From: Fen-1298 sp050015675
GTDB taxonomy: Bacteria > Bacteroidota > Ignavibacteria > UBA10030
Reading direction: 5' to 3'
Assembly: GCA_050015675.1 (NCBI GenBank)
Contig: JBEKAY010000008.1
Coordinates: 1-64,000 of the forward strand
DNA: 64,000 nucleotides
Part shown: piece after piece, positions 52,969-62,187 of the stretch
Layout: every line of letters begins with the position of its first letter
How positions within the stretch are numbered: position 1 is the stretch's first letter
Made by a program: the position numbers and the translations under genes
Notes under the pieces: generated by a model
The model's input: only the letters and a program-made list of their open reading frames with translations
Database searches by the model: none
Told to the model about the DNA's origin: nothing

Positions 52969-54527
52969 CGCAACACCAAAATCTTTCCCCACATAGGCGA
53001 CTGATCGCCAATTTCCACTCGATAAAAATAAACACCATTTGTCACTATAGAGCGATTGTCATTTTTGCCGTCCCAGATTTCATCATATTCTTTTCCGCTC
53101 ATTCGCGATGCTTTCTGAATGAGCGTACGGACAGGAAGCATTCCAAAATCAAAGATACGAATTGAAACCTCTTGCGTCACAGAATGATCGGTGCTTACAC
53201 TGTAGTGGAGACGCACTGGTTCATTACTGGGAGAAAAAGGATTAGGAAACGCATAAGTAATATTTTTAGTCCCGACTTGTTCGGCAGTGCGGAAAATATG
53301 CCACTCAGAACCAAATTGATGAGTATGTGAATCTAAGGTATACGCAATTCCTTCTGATCCCCCATACCAGACGGTATCTCCCTTTACACCAACACCATAG
53401 CATTCAGATAAAACGAAGCGTTGAAGATTCGTTGGATCATAAATAGTACCGTTTCTTATCCAACTTTCTCCGAAGTCGGAAGATCGGAAGAGTCCATTAT
53501 CGGTTGCAACATAGATTATCGAATCCTTGAAAACGAAATTATTTGCCCGCTCGCCAAGTAAGGTGGTCTTCCAAGTTTCACCGGCATCTTCAGAAAAACT
53601 AACACCTTTTGTCTCATCAGGATCGACAGCATTCAATGTTGATGCCCATATAATTTTTTTATTATGCCAGAGCTGTTCTGAAATTGCTATTATCCAATTG
53701 CCTGAAATGGAATGGATCTGATTTTGATGAGAAAACTTTCGCCAACTTATTCCACCATCAGTGGATTTGTTAATGCCACCTGCCGTTCCTGCCCATATCG
53801 TAGAATCATCGCTTGCATAGACAGAAAAAAGAAGATGATTATTGTTTGCACTCAGTCCTAATCGTCCTGCTGAATTTGACAGATCAAAAGCATAATTCAG
53901 AGAATCTGTCGGCTTAATAGAATCAAGACTATCAGGCGGAAGGATGACTCTATTCCATGAATTACCAAGATCAGTTGATTTGCGAAGCATACCTGCCCAA
54001 CTTGCAATCCATACGGTATTATTCGTTAAAGCAATATCAAAAGTCACATTCTCTGGTGTAACAGTAACATCCAATGTACGTATTTTGTTATTGCCGTACA
54101 TCAAAGTATCTACTGTTTTACCCTTCTCTTCTGTTGGCTGAGGAATAAATAACCAAGTTAAACCCCGGTCAGTAGAATAATGTAATCCACCGCCTGTTTG
54201 AATTGATTCGTTGTCCAGCTTTGTAAAATAATATGCTGCAACCCAAATAGTGTTGTCTTTTATAGCAATAGCTGAGATGCCTTTATTATCGAACGTGCCA
54301 GTATTTGCAAAATGTGTCCAGCTTTTTCCACCGTTAGCTGTCAAACTCAATCCGCTTACAGTTCCAAACCAAACAGAATCTTGTCGAACGAGTACATCAT
54401 TAATGGAATTCGTTAGCGGTAACGAACTGACCCATCCTGTATTAAATTTGTATGCTTTTGGTAATTGTGCAAAAGTATTTACACAACAAGAACAAATTCC
54501 CCAAAATATTAGAAGCGTTTTTCTCAT
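52965..54527 (-). CDS. T9SS cargo protein with BNR/sialidase-like repeats
   Basis: The 520-residue protein has a signal peptide (to about residue 20, VNTFAQ) and repeated propeller units with Asp-box-like motifs such as STDGGISWRKF, SEDAGETWKT and SSDFGESWIR. A C-terminal FlgD/T9SS sorting domain runs from about 430 (AFPNPFSPS) to the end (GVYFYRVEIGD). It should be exported by the type IX system and displayed outside. Catalytic residues of sialidases are not evident, so a structural or binding propeller is likely. It overlaps genes on both sides by ATGA junctions. Confidence 0.82.
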   Translation of the reverse strand: MRKTLLIFWGICSCCVNTFAQLPKAYKFNTGWVSSLPLTNSINDVLVRQDSVWFGTVSGLSLTANGGKSWTHFANTGTFDNKGISAIAIKDNTIWVAAYYFTKLDNESIQTGGGLHYSTDRGLTWLFIPQPTEEKGKTVDTLMYGNNKIRTLDVTVTPENVTFDIALTNNTVWIASWAGMLRKSTDLGNSWNRVILPPDSLDSIKPTDSLNYAFDLSNSAGRLGLSANNNHLLFSVYASDDSTIWAGTAGGINKSTDGGISWRKFSHQNQIHSISGNWIIAISEQLWHNKKIIWASTLNAVDPDETKGVSFSEDAGETWKTTLLGERANNFVFKDSIIYVATDNGLFRSSDFGESWIRNGTIYDPTNLQRFVLSECYGVGVKGDTVWYGGSEGIAYTLDSHTHQFGSEWHIFRTAEQVGTKNITYAFPNPFSPSNEPVRLHYSVSTDHSVTQEVSIRIFDFGMLPVRTLIQKASRMSGKEYDEIWDGKNDNRSIVTNGVYFYRVEIGDQSPMWGKILVLR

Positions 54528-55354
54528 TCAATAGCCGCAGTCTTTATGACGACAATAGTATGCGTTAAAACATTACTTGAATCATTTGATCGATCGACTG
54601 CGCGAAAACGAAATAGATATGAACCAAGAGCTGGAGGAGGAGCAGTAAGACTTACTGTCTCCTCATATGTACTATCATTTAACGCGTGTAAGGGTAGTAT
54701 TTTACCGCTTGGTGTAAATCGAGAAACGGACATAATATCGTTTTGCCCATCAGGATCAATAACCTTTACGCTAATCTCAAATTCAGTCATTATCGCAAGG
54801 TCAACTGTATCGGGGGCAATAAGGTCAGAAATGATGGGTGGACGGTTTGATCGAACAACTTGCAGTGGAAGGATTATAGTGTTGCTCTTATAACCACCCG
54901 TGCTTTCGCTCCATAGATTTATTGAAAATGTTCCGACAACAACTCTTTGGATCTGAAATTCAATATATCCAGAATAAACACTATCATTTGCTTTCGCATC
55001 TGGAGATACTCCATCGTCATGCAGCACACCTTCTGCCAATGAAGACGAGAAATTAAAGCCGTTTACAGAGAATCCAACAATAGAGATTTCCTTTTCGTCA
55101 CCGAAAGAAATAGCCCTTACTTTTGCAATTCCTCTGATTGTTAATGTATCATTAGGGTTGTGTAATGATTGTCCAGCAGTGTAGATCGTATCGGTATTGA
55201 CAACAAAGACAGAAAAGCTAGCGTCGTTTATTATTGGGGCATTACCGGTAGAATCTACAATAGAAGTATATTTCTTCTCACATCCAGAAATTGAGAGAAG
55301 ACTAAGGATAATTATGAATAAGAAAAAATTATTTCTGAGAAGAAGCTGGCGCAC
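54524..55354 (-). CDS. Lipoprotein with Ig-like repeats
   Basis: The 276-residue protein starts at GTG and has a lipoprotein signal with lipobox SISGC (Cys25). The mature part holds two beta-rich segments, the second beginning NRPPIISDLIAPDTVDL with IDPDGQNDI, like cadherin/Ig-fold repeats. It overlaps the BNR-repeat protein gene as ATGA and is the first gene of a four-gene coupled unit. A role in anchoring or assembling the downstream T9SS cargo is possible but unproven. Confidence 0.68.
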   Translation of the reverse strand: MRQLLLRNNFFLFIIILSLLSISGCEKKYTSIVDSTGNAPIINDASFSVFVVNTDTIYTAGQSLHNPNDTLTIRGIAKVRAISFGDEKEISIVGFSVNGFNFSSSLAEGVLHDDGVSPDAKANDSVYSGYIEFQIQRVVVGTFSINLWSESTGGYKSNTIILPLQVVRSNRPPIISDLIAPDTVDLAIMTEFEISVKVIDPDGQNDIMSVSRFTPSGKILPLHALNDSTYEETVSLTAPPPALGSYLFRFRAVDRSNDSSNVLTHTIVVIKTAAIE

Positions 55355-55598
55355 AGATTGCTTTCGTACTGTTTTTTGTTAATAACTAAAAAAATAGCAA
55401 TCGTCTATCGGTCAGCCCTTTTTAATGAAGTTGTTTTTTAGACTGTCCTAAGCTATAAAAGATTTTTGAAACAATCAACAGTATTAAATAAAAAAGATTT
55501 GGGTCTTATTTGCAATCAAAATACAACGTTCTGCTAAATCATTTCCTGTTAAAAAACTTGACAATCCATCAATCGACGAAAATAGATTCAAATATCTA

Positions 55599-56660
55599 TT
55601 ATCCGAGTGTAAATGGATTCAGCGAAAAGGAAAGGAAAAAGATAGCTATGCAAAGCCAACCAATTATCATTCGCCGTCTATCAAGGGGTGTCTCATCAGC
55701 GACAGGTGGATGAAATAATTTTACGACATAGAGAGCTATCATTGCCCATAAGAACCATGCAGACCAGCTATATTGAGCGAAAGGAACAATCTGTCCTACG
55801 TCATGCTTATAAACAAATCCCAACAGTGTTCTTAGCAGGACATCAGAAAGTGAAGGCGCGCTGAGAGCGAGAAGAGCATAGAAAGATGTTTGAGCAATCC
55901 GCAGATGAAATTTGCCAAACATCGCGTAAATTAAATGCCCGCCATCAAACTGCCCCATCGGAATGAGATTGAGTGCCGTGACAAACAATCCAAACCAGCC
56001 AGCGCAAAGAAATGGATAATGGTAAATCTCGCTCATTGGCGGAACAAATTGTATTGAAGGATGAGTTAATAAGTTTTGCAATCCCGAAAATAGAAGTGTA
56101 TTTCCAAAGGCAAGCGGTACGCCCTGGGCGGCTACGGATGCGTTCAAAGCAAAATCATAATCAGGATGAATGGTGAGAATAAAATCAGGGGATGGAAGAT
56201 GAAGAAATCCATAAGTCAGCACTAAAAGAGAAGCGAAAAATCCGGCAATTGGGCCTGCAACTCCAATATCGAACATTGCTTTTTTTGATGGGACAATTGA
56301 CTTCGTGCGGATAACTGCTCCGAATGTACCGAAATTCAAAAAAAGTTGAAGGAGAACTGGAATAGGTGGAAATGGAAGAAAGTACGGCAATGTAGCATCC
56401 ACATGGTGATAACGAGAGGCAAAATAATGTCCAAATTCATGGCAGGCAAGAATAAACAGGATGGATGCAGAATACGGAATGCCAAGATGAAAGTTGCTGA
56501 GTTCAAATGGATCCCTATTGAGCCACAAAACTCCTGCAATGGTTGTTGTAAAGAAAGTCAATAAAAATAAACCTAAGTGCAATAATAACCTGAGTACTAA
56601 GGTCAAATTCCAGCTTCTCGTTTTTGACTTATTTACTGGTGGATCTTGATTGAATTCCAT
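55599..56660 (-). CDS. Site-2 protease family (M50) membrane metallopeptidase
   Basis: Site-2 proteases cut membrane-embedded substrates. The 353-residue protein has several hydrophobic segments, the zinc motif HEFGH at 74-78 in the second segment and the distal ligand region NLIPMGQFDGGHL near 230-242 (NPxDGGH-type). There is no PDZ domain like that of RseP, and the arrangement is that of the plant EGY/bacterial M50 type. An ECF sigma/anti-sigma pair exists at 31542-32715, but nothing else ties the two. Upstream of it on the minus strand lies the six-gene glycan operon, after a 68-base gap. Confidence 0.9.
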   Translation of the reverse strand: MEFNQDPPVNKSKTRSWNLTLVLRLLLHLGLFLLTFFTTTIAGVLWLNRDPFELSNFHLGIPYSASILFILACHEFGHYFASRYHHVDATLPYFLPFPPIPVLLQLFLNFGTFGAVIRTKSIVPSKKAMFDIGVAGPIAGFFASLLVLTYGFLHLPSPDFILTIHPDYDFALNASVAAQGVPLAFGNTLLFSGLQNLLTHPSIQFVPPMSEIYHYPFLCAGWFGLFVTALNLIPMGQFDGGHLIYAMFGKFHLRIAQTSFYALLALSAPSLSDVLLRTLLGFVYKHDVGQIVPFAQYSWSAWFLWAMIALYVVKLFHPPVADETPLDRRRMIIGWLCIAIFFLSFSLNPFTLG

Positions 56661-56728
56661 TGTCCGCTTATTAGTAATGTTTTCTTAAAATACCGAAAAT
56701 TTCTTTCACTTTAAAATCATAATCACAA

Positions 56729-58369
56729 TTATGATTCTCGTTTGAACCATATAGGATTCGTCATGCAAAAATGTGGTTGACCGTCACATGAATCCATAGA
56801 CGAAGTCCACACTTCTGCACGTATGTAACTTTCATATTCAGTTTCAAATGAAAATTTTCGATCTATGTCAAAACTTTTAAGATATTTTTCTGAAATTAAA
56901 TCTTCTTCCTTTTGACCAATGTTGCCTTTAAAGACTTTAAGTAAGTCGATTGAACCATATTCAGTTGAAGAACGTACTTCAAGCAGAACCGTGTGTCTCA
57001 TTCCAAGATAATTACGTCCAATGGAACTCATTTCGTGCATAGAAGAAACCACACGTAGATTAACAACAGGTCCATCTGTTATAATTGACATACCTGAACG
57101 AATTGAATCTAAAACATTGTCTTCGGAAAGCGAATCAAGGAATACACCAGTTCTCATTTTGCCGAATATTTGATAATCCATTTCATAAATCTTCAAGAAC
57201 GGAATACCAATCTGCCTAAATCGATTGAAGTTACCATGTGCATCATTTCCGGCTAAGGCGAAAAGTCGTTTGCCTTGCAGAAGTTCTTTGATCCAATAAC
57301 GATATCCTTCCATAAATCCATTTGATAATTGTCCATTTGCAAATTGAATTCCTGACAATTTCGGAATTGCAATGTCTCGTTCATGCCACTTGCCACGATG
57401 TAAAAGCATTCGTTGGAGGTATGAAACCGGCTCAAGCGGATGAGCAGCATAAGCAAGAGTAGATAATTCTTTCTCTTCGAGAACTTCACTGATTGCATAT
57501 TCACTTCGAGTTTTGAGCCACTGTTCAGCTCCATCTCCCTTGCCGGAAAAGAACTTTCTATTGCCAAGAAGAAGAAGATGCACATTCTGATCGGCAGAAT
57601 TGCGACACGTTACCTCTTCTCCTCTAATAACCATAAAATCTGAAAGGATCGAATTTAGATCATCGACTTCTTGTCGTAACTGCTGCCATTTCGGTACATT
57701 TGGATCATTTAATAAATAATTATCAACATTGTCATCCAAATCGTAAGAATGATCCGTCACACAAAAGAACGACAATCCAAATGATCGACATAATTGGACC
57801 GATGCTCCTAAAGGCGAGCCAAACTCCACTTGGTCATCTGTATAGCTAGAATGTGAATGGCACTCTCCAAAGTACAAATGTTCGAACCTCGGAAGAGTAG
57901 TTGACGATATAAATACTTTCAACGGCCGATGTGACGATGTTCTATGATTATCATTATGGTAAAATCGCTTTCGACCATTATAGTTAAGTTCAAATACGAC
58001 ATCACATTCAATACTTCCAGCTAAAATCGTAGTTGGAATATCAAAAACTCGCCACCATAATTTTTGATTTATATCTATGGATGAATTCAAGAGCTTCTTT
58101 TCAAAAACAATCGATCCTTCGGATCGAATTGTAAGATTGATGCCATTCAATTTTGTAGGGAAGAGGTGAGCATCTTTCACAAGAATGAGGATAGGTAACG
58201 GAGAATTTGGTTCAAGTCTGTGCGGAGCATCAGCAATTATTTCCGGTTCATGCTTACGAAGAAAACTTAAAAAATATCGAAAGCGATAATGTGTTTCAGC
58301 GTAAAGAAAAATAGGAACCAATTGCAAGATGAAGGACGGAAGCTGAGTCAATACTCGCGTCCTTTCCAT
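56729..58369 (-). CDS. PHP-domain metallohydrolase (CehA/McbA-like)
   Basis: The 546-residue protein has an N-terminal beta-rich region (1-170) and then a PHP domain with the metal motif GECHSHSSYTDD, DHSYDLDD, IRGEEVTC and a late AGNDAHGNF. The CehA/McbA branch of PHP proteins hydrolyses phosphoesters or carbamates; no substrate can be assigned. It overlaps the end of the glycosyltransferase gene by 22 bases and is the last gene of the operon. It may dephosphorylate a lipid carrier or a glycan, which is speculation from context. Confidence 0.8.
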   Translation of the reverse strand: MERTRVLTQLPSFILQLVPIFLYAETHYRFRYFLSFLRKHEPEIIADAPHRLEPNSPLPILILVKDAHLFPTKLNGINLTIRSEGSIVFEKKLLNSSIDINQKLWWRVFDIPTTILAGSIECDVVFELNYNGRKRFYHNDNHRTSSHRPLKVFISSTTLPRFEHLYFGECHSHSSYTDDQVEFGSPLGASVQLCRSFGLSFFCVTDHSYDLDDNVDNYLLNDPNVPKWQQLRQEVDDLNSILSDFMVIRGEEVTCRNSADQNVHLLLLGNRKFFSGKGDGAEQWLKTRSEYAISEVLEEKELSTLAYAAHPLEPVSYLQRMLLHRGKWHERDIAIPKLSGIQFANGQLSNGFMEGYRYWIKELLQGKRLFALAGNDAHGNFNRFRQIGIPFLKIYEMDYQIFGKMRTGVFLDSLSEDNVLDSIRSGMSIITDGPVVNLRVVSSMHEMSSIGRNYLGMRHTVLLEVRSSTEYGSIDLLKVFKGNIGQKEEDLISEKYLKSFDIDRKFSFETEYESYIRAEVWTSSMDSCDGQPHFCMTNPIWFKRES

Positions 58370-59442
58370 TTCACTTTTCCACCGAAGAAAACTAAAAAGG
58401 GAAGAAGAGAAACGTAGATTATGAAATAAATTTCAAACCAATAGAACCACCGCAGATCTTCTTTTCGATCAAGTCGGCGAAGAATCTGATATAAGAATAC
58501 GTAATCAGCTATGAATTTAATCATTAAAGCGGCAGCAGCTTGAAATACTCCACCCCAGAAGAGCATAACAAACGGAGAAAGGTGCATCAAAAAACCGATG
58601 AGCATAATTGCAAGACCCGTCGGCTTCATATCAAGTCCACCTTTGCCCCACCTATGCTTTTGGCTAATAAGCGATTGGAAATTTGGACATGGTTTGCTTT
58701 CGACAAGATGCTTTAAATCGATAGGATACAAATATTTCCATTTGTTGGAACCAACTATTGCTTGAACAACTGTATAATCTTCTGTTACGCTGAATTTTAA
58801 TTTTCGATATCCGCCAACCTGGTCATAGGCTGACCTTCTAAATGAAAGATTATTCCCTATGCTTCCAAGCGGATTGCCTAATCCAACTGTCGCAGCGGCC
58901 ATGCCAAGTATGAATGTCCAATCTAATGATTGCATTCCTTCAAACGGTGTCGTGGCTTTTTGAAGTGTGAATCCGCCTATGAGCCCAACTTCAGGATCAT
59001 ATCGATTTGCTGTCTGCTCCACCCATGTTTTTGGAACTGTACAATCCGCGTCAGTGATAAGAATTATCTCTCCTCCTGATGCTTCGATGCCTTGAGCGAG
59101 GGCATTTGCCTTACCACGAATAATTGTATCATCTTTAACTTGAATCGATTTGATATTCGGATACCGTTTAATAAAATCGTTGCATATTGTTTCAGTACCA
59201 TCAGTTGATCCATCATTGATGATAATGATTTCATATAAGGAATTAGGATATATTTGATTTGCAACGGACTCAAGACAATCATAAAGATTATCTTCTTCGT
59301 TACGTGCAGCTATTATAACGGAGACAGAGAGCTTCGCCGAACTTTGCAATTGATCTCGATTACGTTTCAAGCCAATTAAAAATACAACTGCTTGACATAC
59401 ATATAAAATCGTTACAATAAAAAGAAAAGTTTGGAATGTCAT
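58348..59442 (-). CDS. Membrane glycosyltransferase family 2 (copy 3 of the operon)
   Basis: The 364-residue protein has an N-terminal membrane helix, a GT2 domain starting VSVIIAARNEEDNLYDCLES, the DADC metal site, a QxxRW-like QKHRWGKGG motif near residue 265, and two or three C-terminal membrane helices. That is the layout of processive or membrane-bound GT2 enzymes such as PgaC-like synthases. The ATG overlaps the deacetylase stop (ATGA). It is clearly paralogous to the enzymes at 60056 and 62172. Confidence 0.88.
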   Translation of the reverse strand: MTFQTFLFIVTILYVCQAVVFLIGLKRNRDQLQSSAKLSVSVIIAARNEEDNLYDCLESVANQIYPNSLYEIIIINDGSTDGTETICNDFIKRYPNIKSIQVKDDTIIRGKANALAQGIEASGGEIILITDADCTVPKTWVEQTANRYDPEVGLIGGFTLQKATTPFEGMQSLDWTFILGMAAATVGLGNPLGSIGNNLSFRRSAYDQVGGYRKLKFSVTEDYTVVQAIVGSNKWKYLYPIDLKHLVESKPCPNFQSLISQKHRWGKGGLDMKPTGLAIMLIGFLMHLSPFVMLFWGGVFQAAAALMIKFIADYVFLYQILRRLDRKEDLRWFYWFEIYFIIYVSLLPFLVFFGGKVKWKGREY

Positions 59443-60059
59443 ATTGGTAACGTCTTGAAATTAAATCCTTTATTAATCAAAATATCGAGGAGAATCGGAA
59501 GATAAGTCTGGATATTCAAGGAAATTTTATTGTTTTCATGAAAGAGAAGAATAGAGCCATTTGTTGTATTTGGTATGACTCGGTGTGAAATTTCAGCAAC
59601 AGAATTTAACTTGTAGTCTTTGCTGTCAACATTCCAAAGGGTACAAGTCAATCCTAGTTCACGGAGCACGTTCAAAATAGTACAATTGAAATAACCATAG
59701 GGTGGTCGAAAATATTGAGAGTGCGGGCCAATAATTTTTTCCAGTAGTTCCATGGTTTCTAAAATTTCATTTTGTATAAATGCCTTATTCTTGAAAATGA
59801 GCTTGTCGTGAGTAAAAGAATGATTACCTATTTGATGTCCTTCAGTGTGAATTTGGTGAACGAGGTCAGGAAATTTCTGCGCATTCTGCCCAAGAAGGAA
59901 AAAAGTCGCTCGAATATTGTGTCTTTTTAATTCTTGAAGAATAAGAGGGGTCGCAATAGGATGAGGCCCATCATCAAAAGTGAGATGTACGCTTTCATCC
60001 GTTATGTTAAAAAGAATCGATGGAAAAAGCCTTTTTAATATCTGAATGTCCCAACTCAT
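59439..60059 (-). CDS. Polysaccharide deacetylase (NodB domain, CE4)
   Basis: CE4 enzymes remove N-acetyl groups from amino-sugar polymers. The 206-residue protein has the metal/catalytic TFDDGP at 27-32, the zinc ligands His80 and His84 in GNHSFTH, and RPPYG at 118-122. It lacks a signal peptide, so it may act in the cytoplasm or at the inner face of the membrane on a lipid-linked sugar. It is coupled by ATGA overlaps to glycosyltransferase genes on both sides, which suggests it modifies their product. Confidence 0.9.
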   Translation of the reverse strand: MSWDIQILKRLFPSILFNITDESVHLTFDDGPHPIATPLILQELKRHNIRATFFLLGQNAQKFPDLVHQIHTEGHQIGNHSFTHDKLIFKNKAFIQNEILETMELLEKIIGPHSQYFRPPYGYFNCTILNVLRELGLTCTLWNVDSKDYKLNSVAEISHRVIPNTTNGSILLFHENNKISLNIQTYLPILLDILINKGFNFKTLPI

Positions 60060-61186
60060 CGTCTAATTGTTCGCCCTTTCCATTGCATCGAACTTATCTG
60101 TCCTATTGCTGCTGCAATCACAATATACGGAACGTGTAAAAGCTCTGCAATCAGAAAATGGAAAACTGAAATGCGTTGGAGAAATAAACGTGCACCTGAA
60201 CGAAGTGCGAAGTAATCAACAAATGCCTTGCCTCCAAATGCAAGAATGACTGGCAGTATGAGCTGAGGCTCTAAAGGAATTAATAATGTCGTTAAAGTAA
60301 GACTTAGAAAAAAAATATATAAAGAGACGAGTGTAAAAAGAATTGATTTATCTTCGTAATGGCCGCGTTTGTTTGCCCAGCGAATGCGCTGCTTAAGAAA
60401 CGAGGTTATTGTGTCTGATGATCGCGTACTAATCACGGCATCCGATTCGGGTGCAAATACTATTCTGCCAATATTTCTCTGAACCATTCTATTCATCAGC
60501 GACTCGTCATCATTAGAGCTCCCATTTGCACCGAAGCCACCCACAGAAATAAATGCGTTTTTCCGATAAGCAAGATTTGCTCCGTTGCAAATTATAGGTC
60601 TTCCTGATCCTATTAATCCAGCTGCCGTTGTGATAAGTCCAAGAAATTCCAGTCGTTCAAGTTGAGAGAGGAAATTTTTAGAAGATTGTTCTGCAACAGG
60701 TCCGGCTACAAATGCAATGTTTTCTTCAAGATGATTGACCATGATTTCAATCCATCTCGGCGGCGCAATGCAATCGGCATCTGTCGTAAGGATGATTTCT
60801 CCTGTGGCGTGTGAAATACCTTCTGCAATTGCCAATGGCTTGCGGCTGGTGCCTCGTTCTGCTCCCACAGGCAACGAAAGAAGGTGGATGCTTGTGCATC
60901 GTTCCGAAAAAGATCTTACGATAGGTGCTGTTTTATCTGTGGAGCCATCATCTACAATGATGATTTCATATTTATTTACTGGATAAGTCTGTTGAACAAG
61001 CGATTGAAGACATTGGCTAATAGATTTTTCCTCGTTTCGTGCTGCTACGATAACAGTAACGATAGGTTGGATACTTGCCGCGGGGGCAGTTTGAAGCGAA
61101 AGTAATCCAATACAAATACGCATGATAAAATAAACGTAGTAAATCGTAAAAATCGTAAGCAGTCCAAGTGCTATAATTTCAATCAT
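60056..61186 (-). CDS. Membrane glycosyltransferase family 2 (copy 2 of the operon)
   Basis: The 376-residue protein has an N-terminal membrane helix, a GT2 domain opening VTVIVAARNEEKSISQCLQS with the DADC site near residue 135, an acceptor-side DDESLMNRM and QRIRWANKRG near residue 265, and C-terminal membrane helices. The QxxRW motif points to membrane-bound chain-forming or lipid-acceptor enzymes. It overlaps the flippase-like gene upstream and the deacetylase downstream by ATGA. Confidence 0.88.
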   Translation of the reverse strand: MIEIIALGLLTIFTIYYVYFIMRICIGLLSLQTAPAASIQPIVTVIVAARNEEKSISQCLQSLVQQTYPVNKYEIIIVDDGSTDKTAPIVRSFSERCTSIHLLSLPVGAERGTSRKPLAIAEGISHATGEIILTTDADCIAPPRWIEIMVNHLEENIAFVAGPVAEQSSKNFLSQLERLEFLGLITTAAGLIGSGRPIICNGANLAYRKNAFISVGGFGANGSSNDDESLMNRMVQRNIGRIVFAPESDAVISTRSSDTITSFLKQRIRWANKRGHYEDKSILFTLVSLYIFFLSLTLTTLLIPLEPQLILPVILAFGGKAFVDYFALRSGARLFLQRISVFHFLIAELLHVPYIVIAAAIGQISSMQWKGRTIRR

Positions 61187-62187
61187 TGGATAGTTGTCTT
61201 ATTTTTCCAGAATTGCATAAGTTTAAAAGTTGAAATTTGTTGATGTCTTATAAAGTAAGTTCCTATAATACTAGGAATGAATATATTGATGAAGAAAAGT
61301 ATCAACGATGCATTCAGAGCTGCGGCTTGGGAAATGCCATATATCGAAAAGAAATAAATCGATCCTGCCTCTCGAACACCGAGATCACCTATCGAAATCG
61401 GAAGCAATGATTTTACAAACATCATCGCACTTGTTCCAATGAAAGCATGTATAAGACTGATTTTGGAGAATGCATTAATGAGGCAAAACATTTGCAGGAT
61501 TAGAACGAAATGAAAAACAAGCGTGTACAGTACGGTAGTGAACAATTGCTGGGGTTTGAGAAGACTAAACCCATCAAGAACTCTCGTCAGCCAGGATTTC
61601 TTGAAAATAGAAGCATTAAGACGATGACCGATTATCGCAATCATTCTCAAGCGCATGAGAAAAATACCAGAAAGGAATACTATGATTATCGTTACTAATG
61701 CAATAAAAAAAGTATTGTTGGATGTTAAACATGAGAGGCTCACAATACCCGCACAGCTTGTAACAATGAATATCTGCGCTTTATCTAGAAGTGTCAATCC
61801 AACCAAATGAGATCGTTTTGCATCGGTGATATGCAATGCTCTGCCCGCGAATTCACCTATTTCACCTGGCGTGAATGAACCGAGGGAAATTCCAAGCATA
61901 ACCGAGCCAAATGCTTCTGAATAAGTTGGCATATCTTTGACTGAACGAAGCATAGTGTGCCATTTGAAAGTGCGTATACTTATGTTGACAAACAAAAGTA
62001 AAGCCGTAATAAAAATAAAACTACTATCAGCAGACTTGTAAGCAACAAGTACATTCTGCCATTGCACCAAGGAAAAAACAAAGTACAGAACCACTACGCT
62101 CACAATAACGCGAATTGCAATAGAGACGAGTTTCTTCCAAATTTCTCCAGATTCGTTTGCATCTGTTGTGTTTAACTTTGTTTCCAT
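61183..62187 (-). CDS. Lysylphosphatidylglycerol synthase TM-like (UPF0104) membrane protein
   Basis: The 334-residue protein has eight or so hydrophobic segments with the family's SFTPGEIGEFAGRALHI motif near residue 108 and SLLPISIGDLGVREAG near residue 260. Members include the flippase part of MprF and the AglD-type proteins, and several are thought to move or bind lipid-linked molecules. In an operon of glycosyltransferases a flippase-like role is plausible. It overlaps the first glycosyltransferase by 16 bases and the second by ATGA. Confidence 0.87.
   Translation of the reverse strand: METKLNTTDANESGEIWKKLVSIAIRVIVSVVVLYFVFSLVQWQNVLVAYKSADSSFIFITALLLFVNISIRTFKWHTMLRSVKDMPTYSEAFGSVMLGISLGSFTPGEIGEFAGRALHITDAKRSHLVGLTLLDKAQIFIVTSCAGIVSLSCLTSNNTFFIALVTIIIVFLSGIFLMRLRMIAIIGHRLNASIFKKSWLTRVLDGFSLLKPQQLFTTVLYTLVFHFVLILQMFCLINAFSKISLIHAFIGTSAMMFVKSLLPISIGDLGVREAGSIYFFSIYGISQAAALNASLILFFINIFIPSIIGTYFIRHQQISTFKLMQFWKNKTTIQ

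Noticed and set aside
55559..55590. TTGACA at 55559 on the plus strand, considered as a promoter
   Set aside because: No acceptable -10 hexamer is at the right distance and no plus-strand gene follows.
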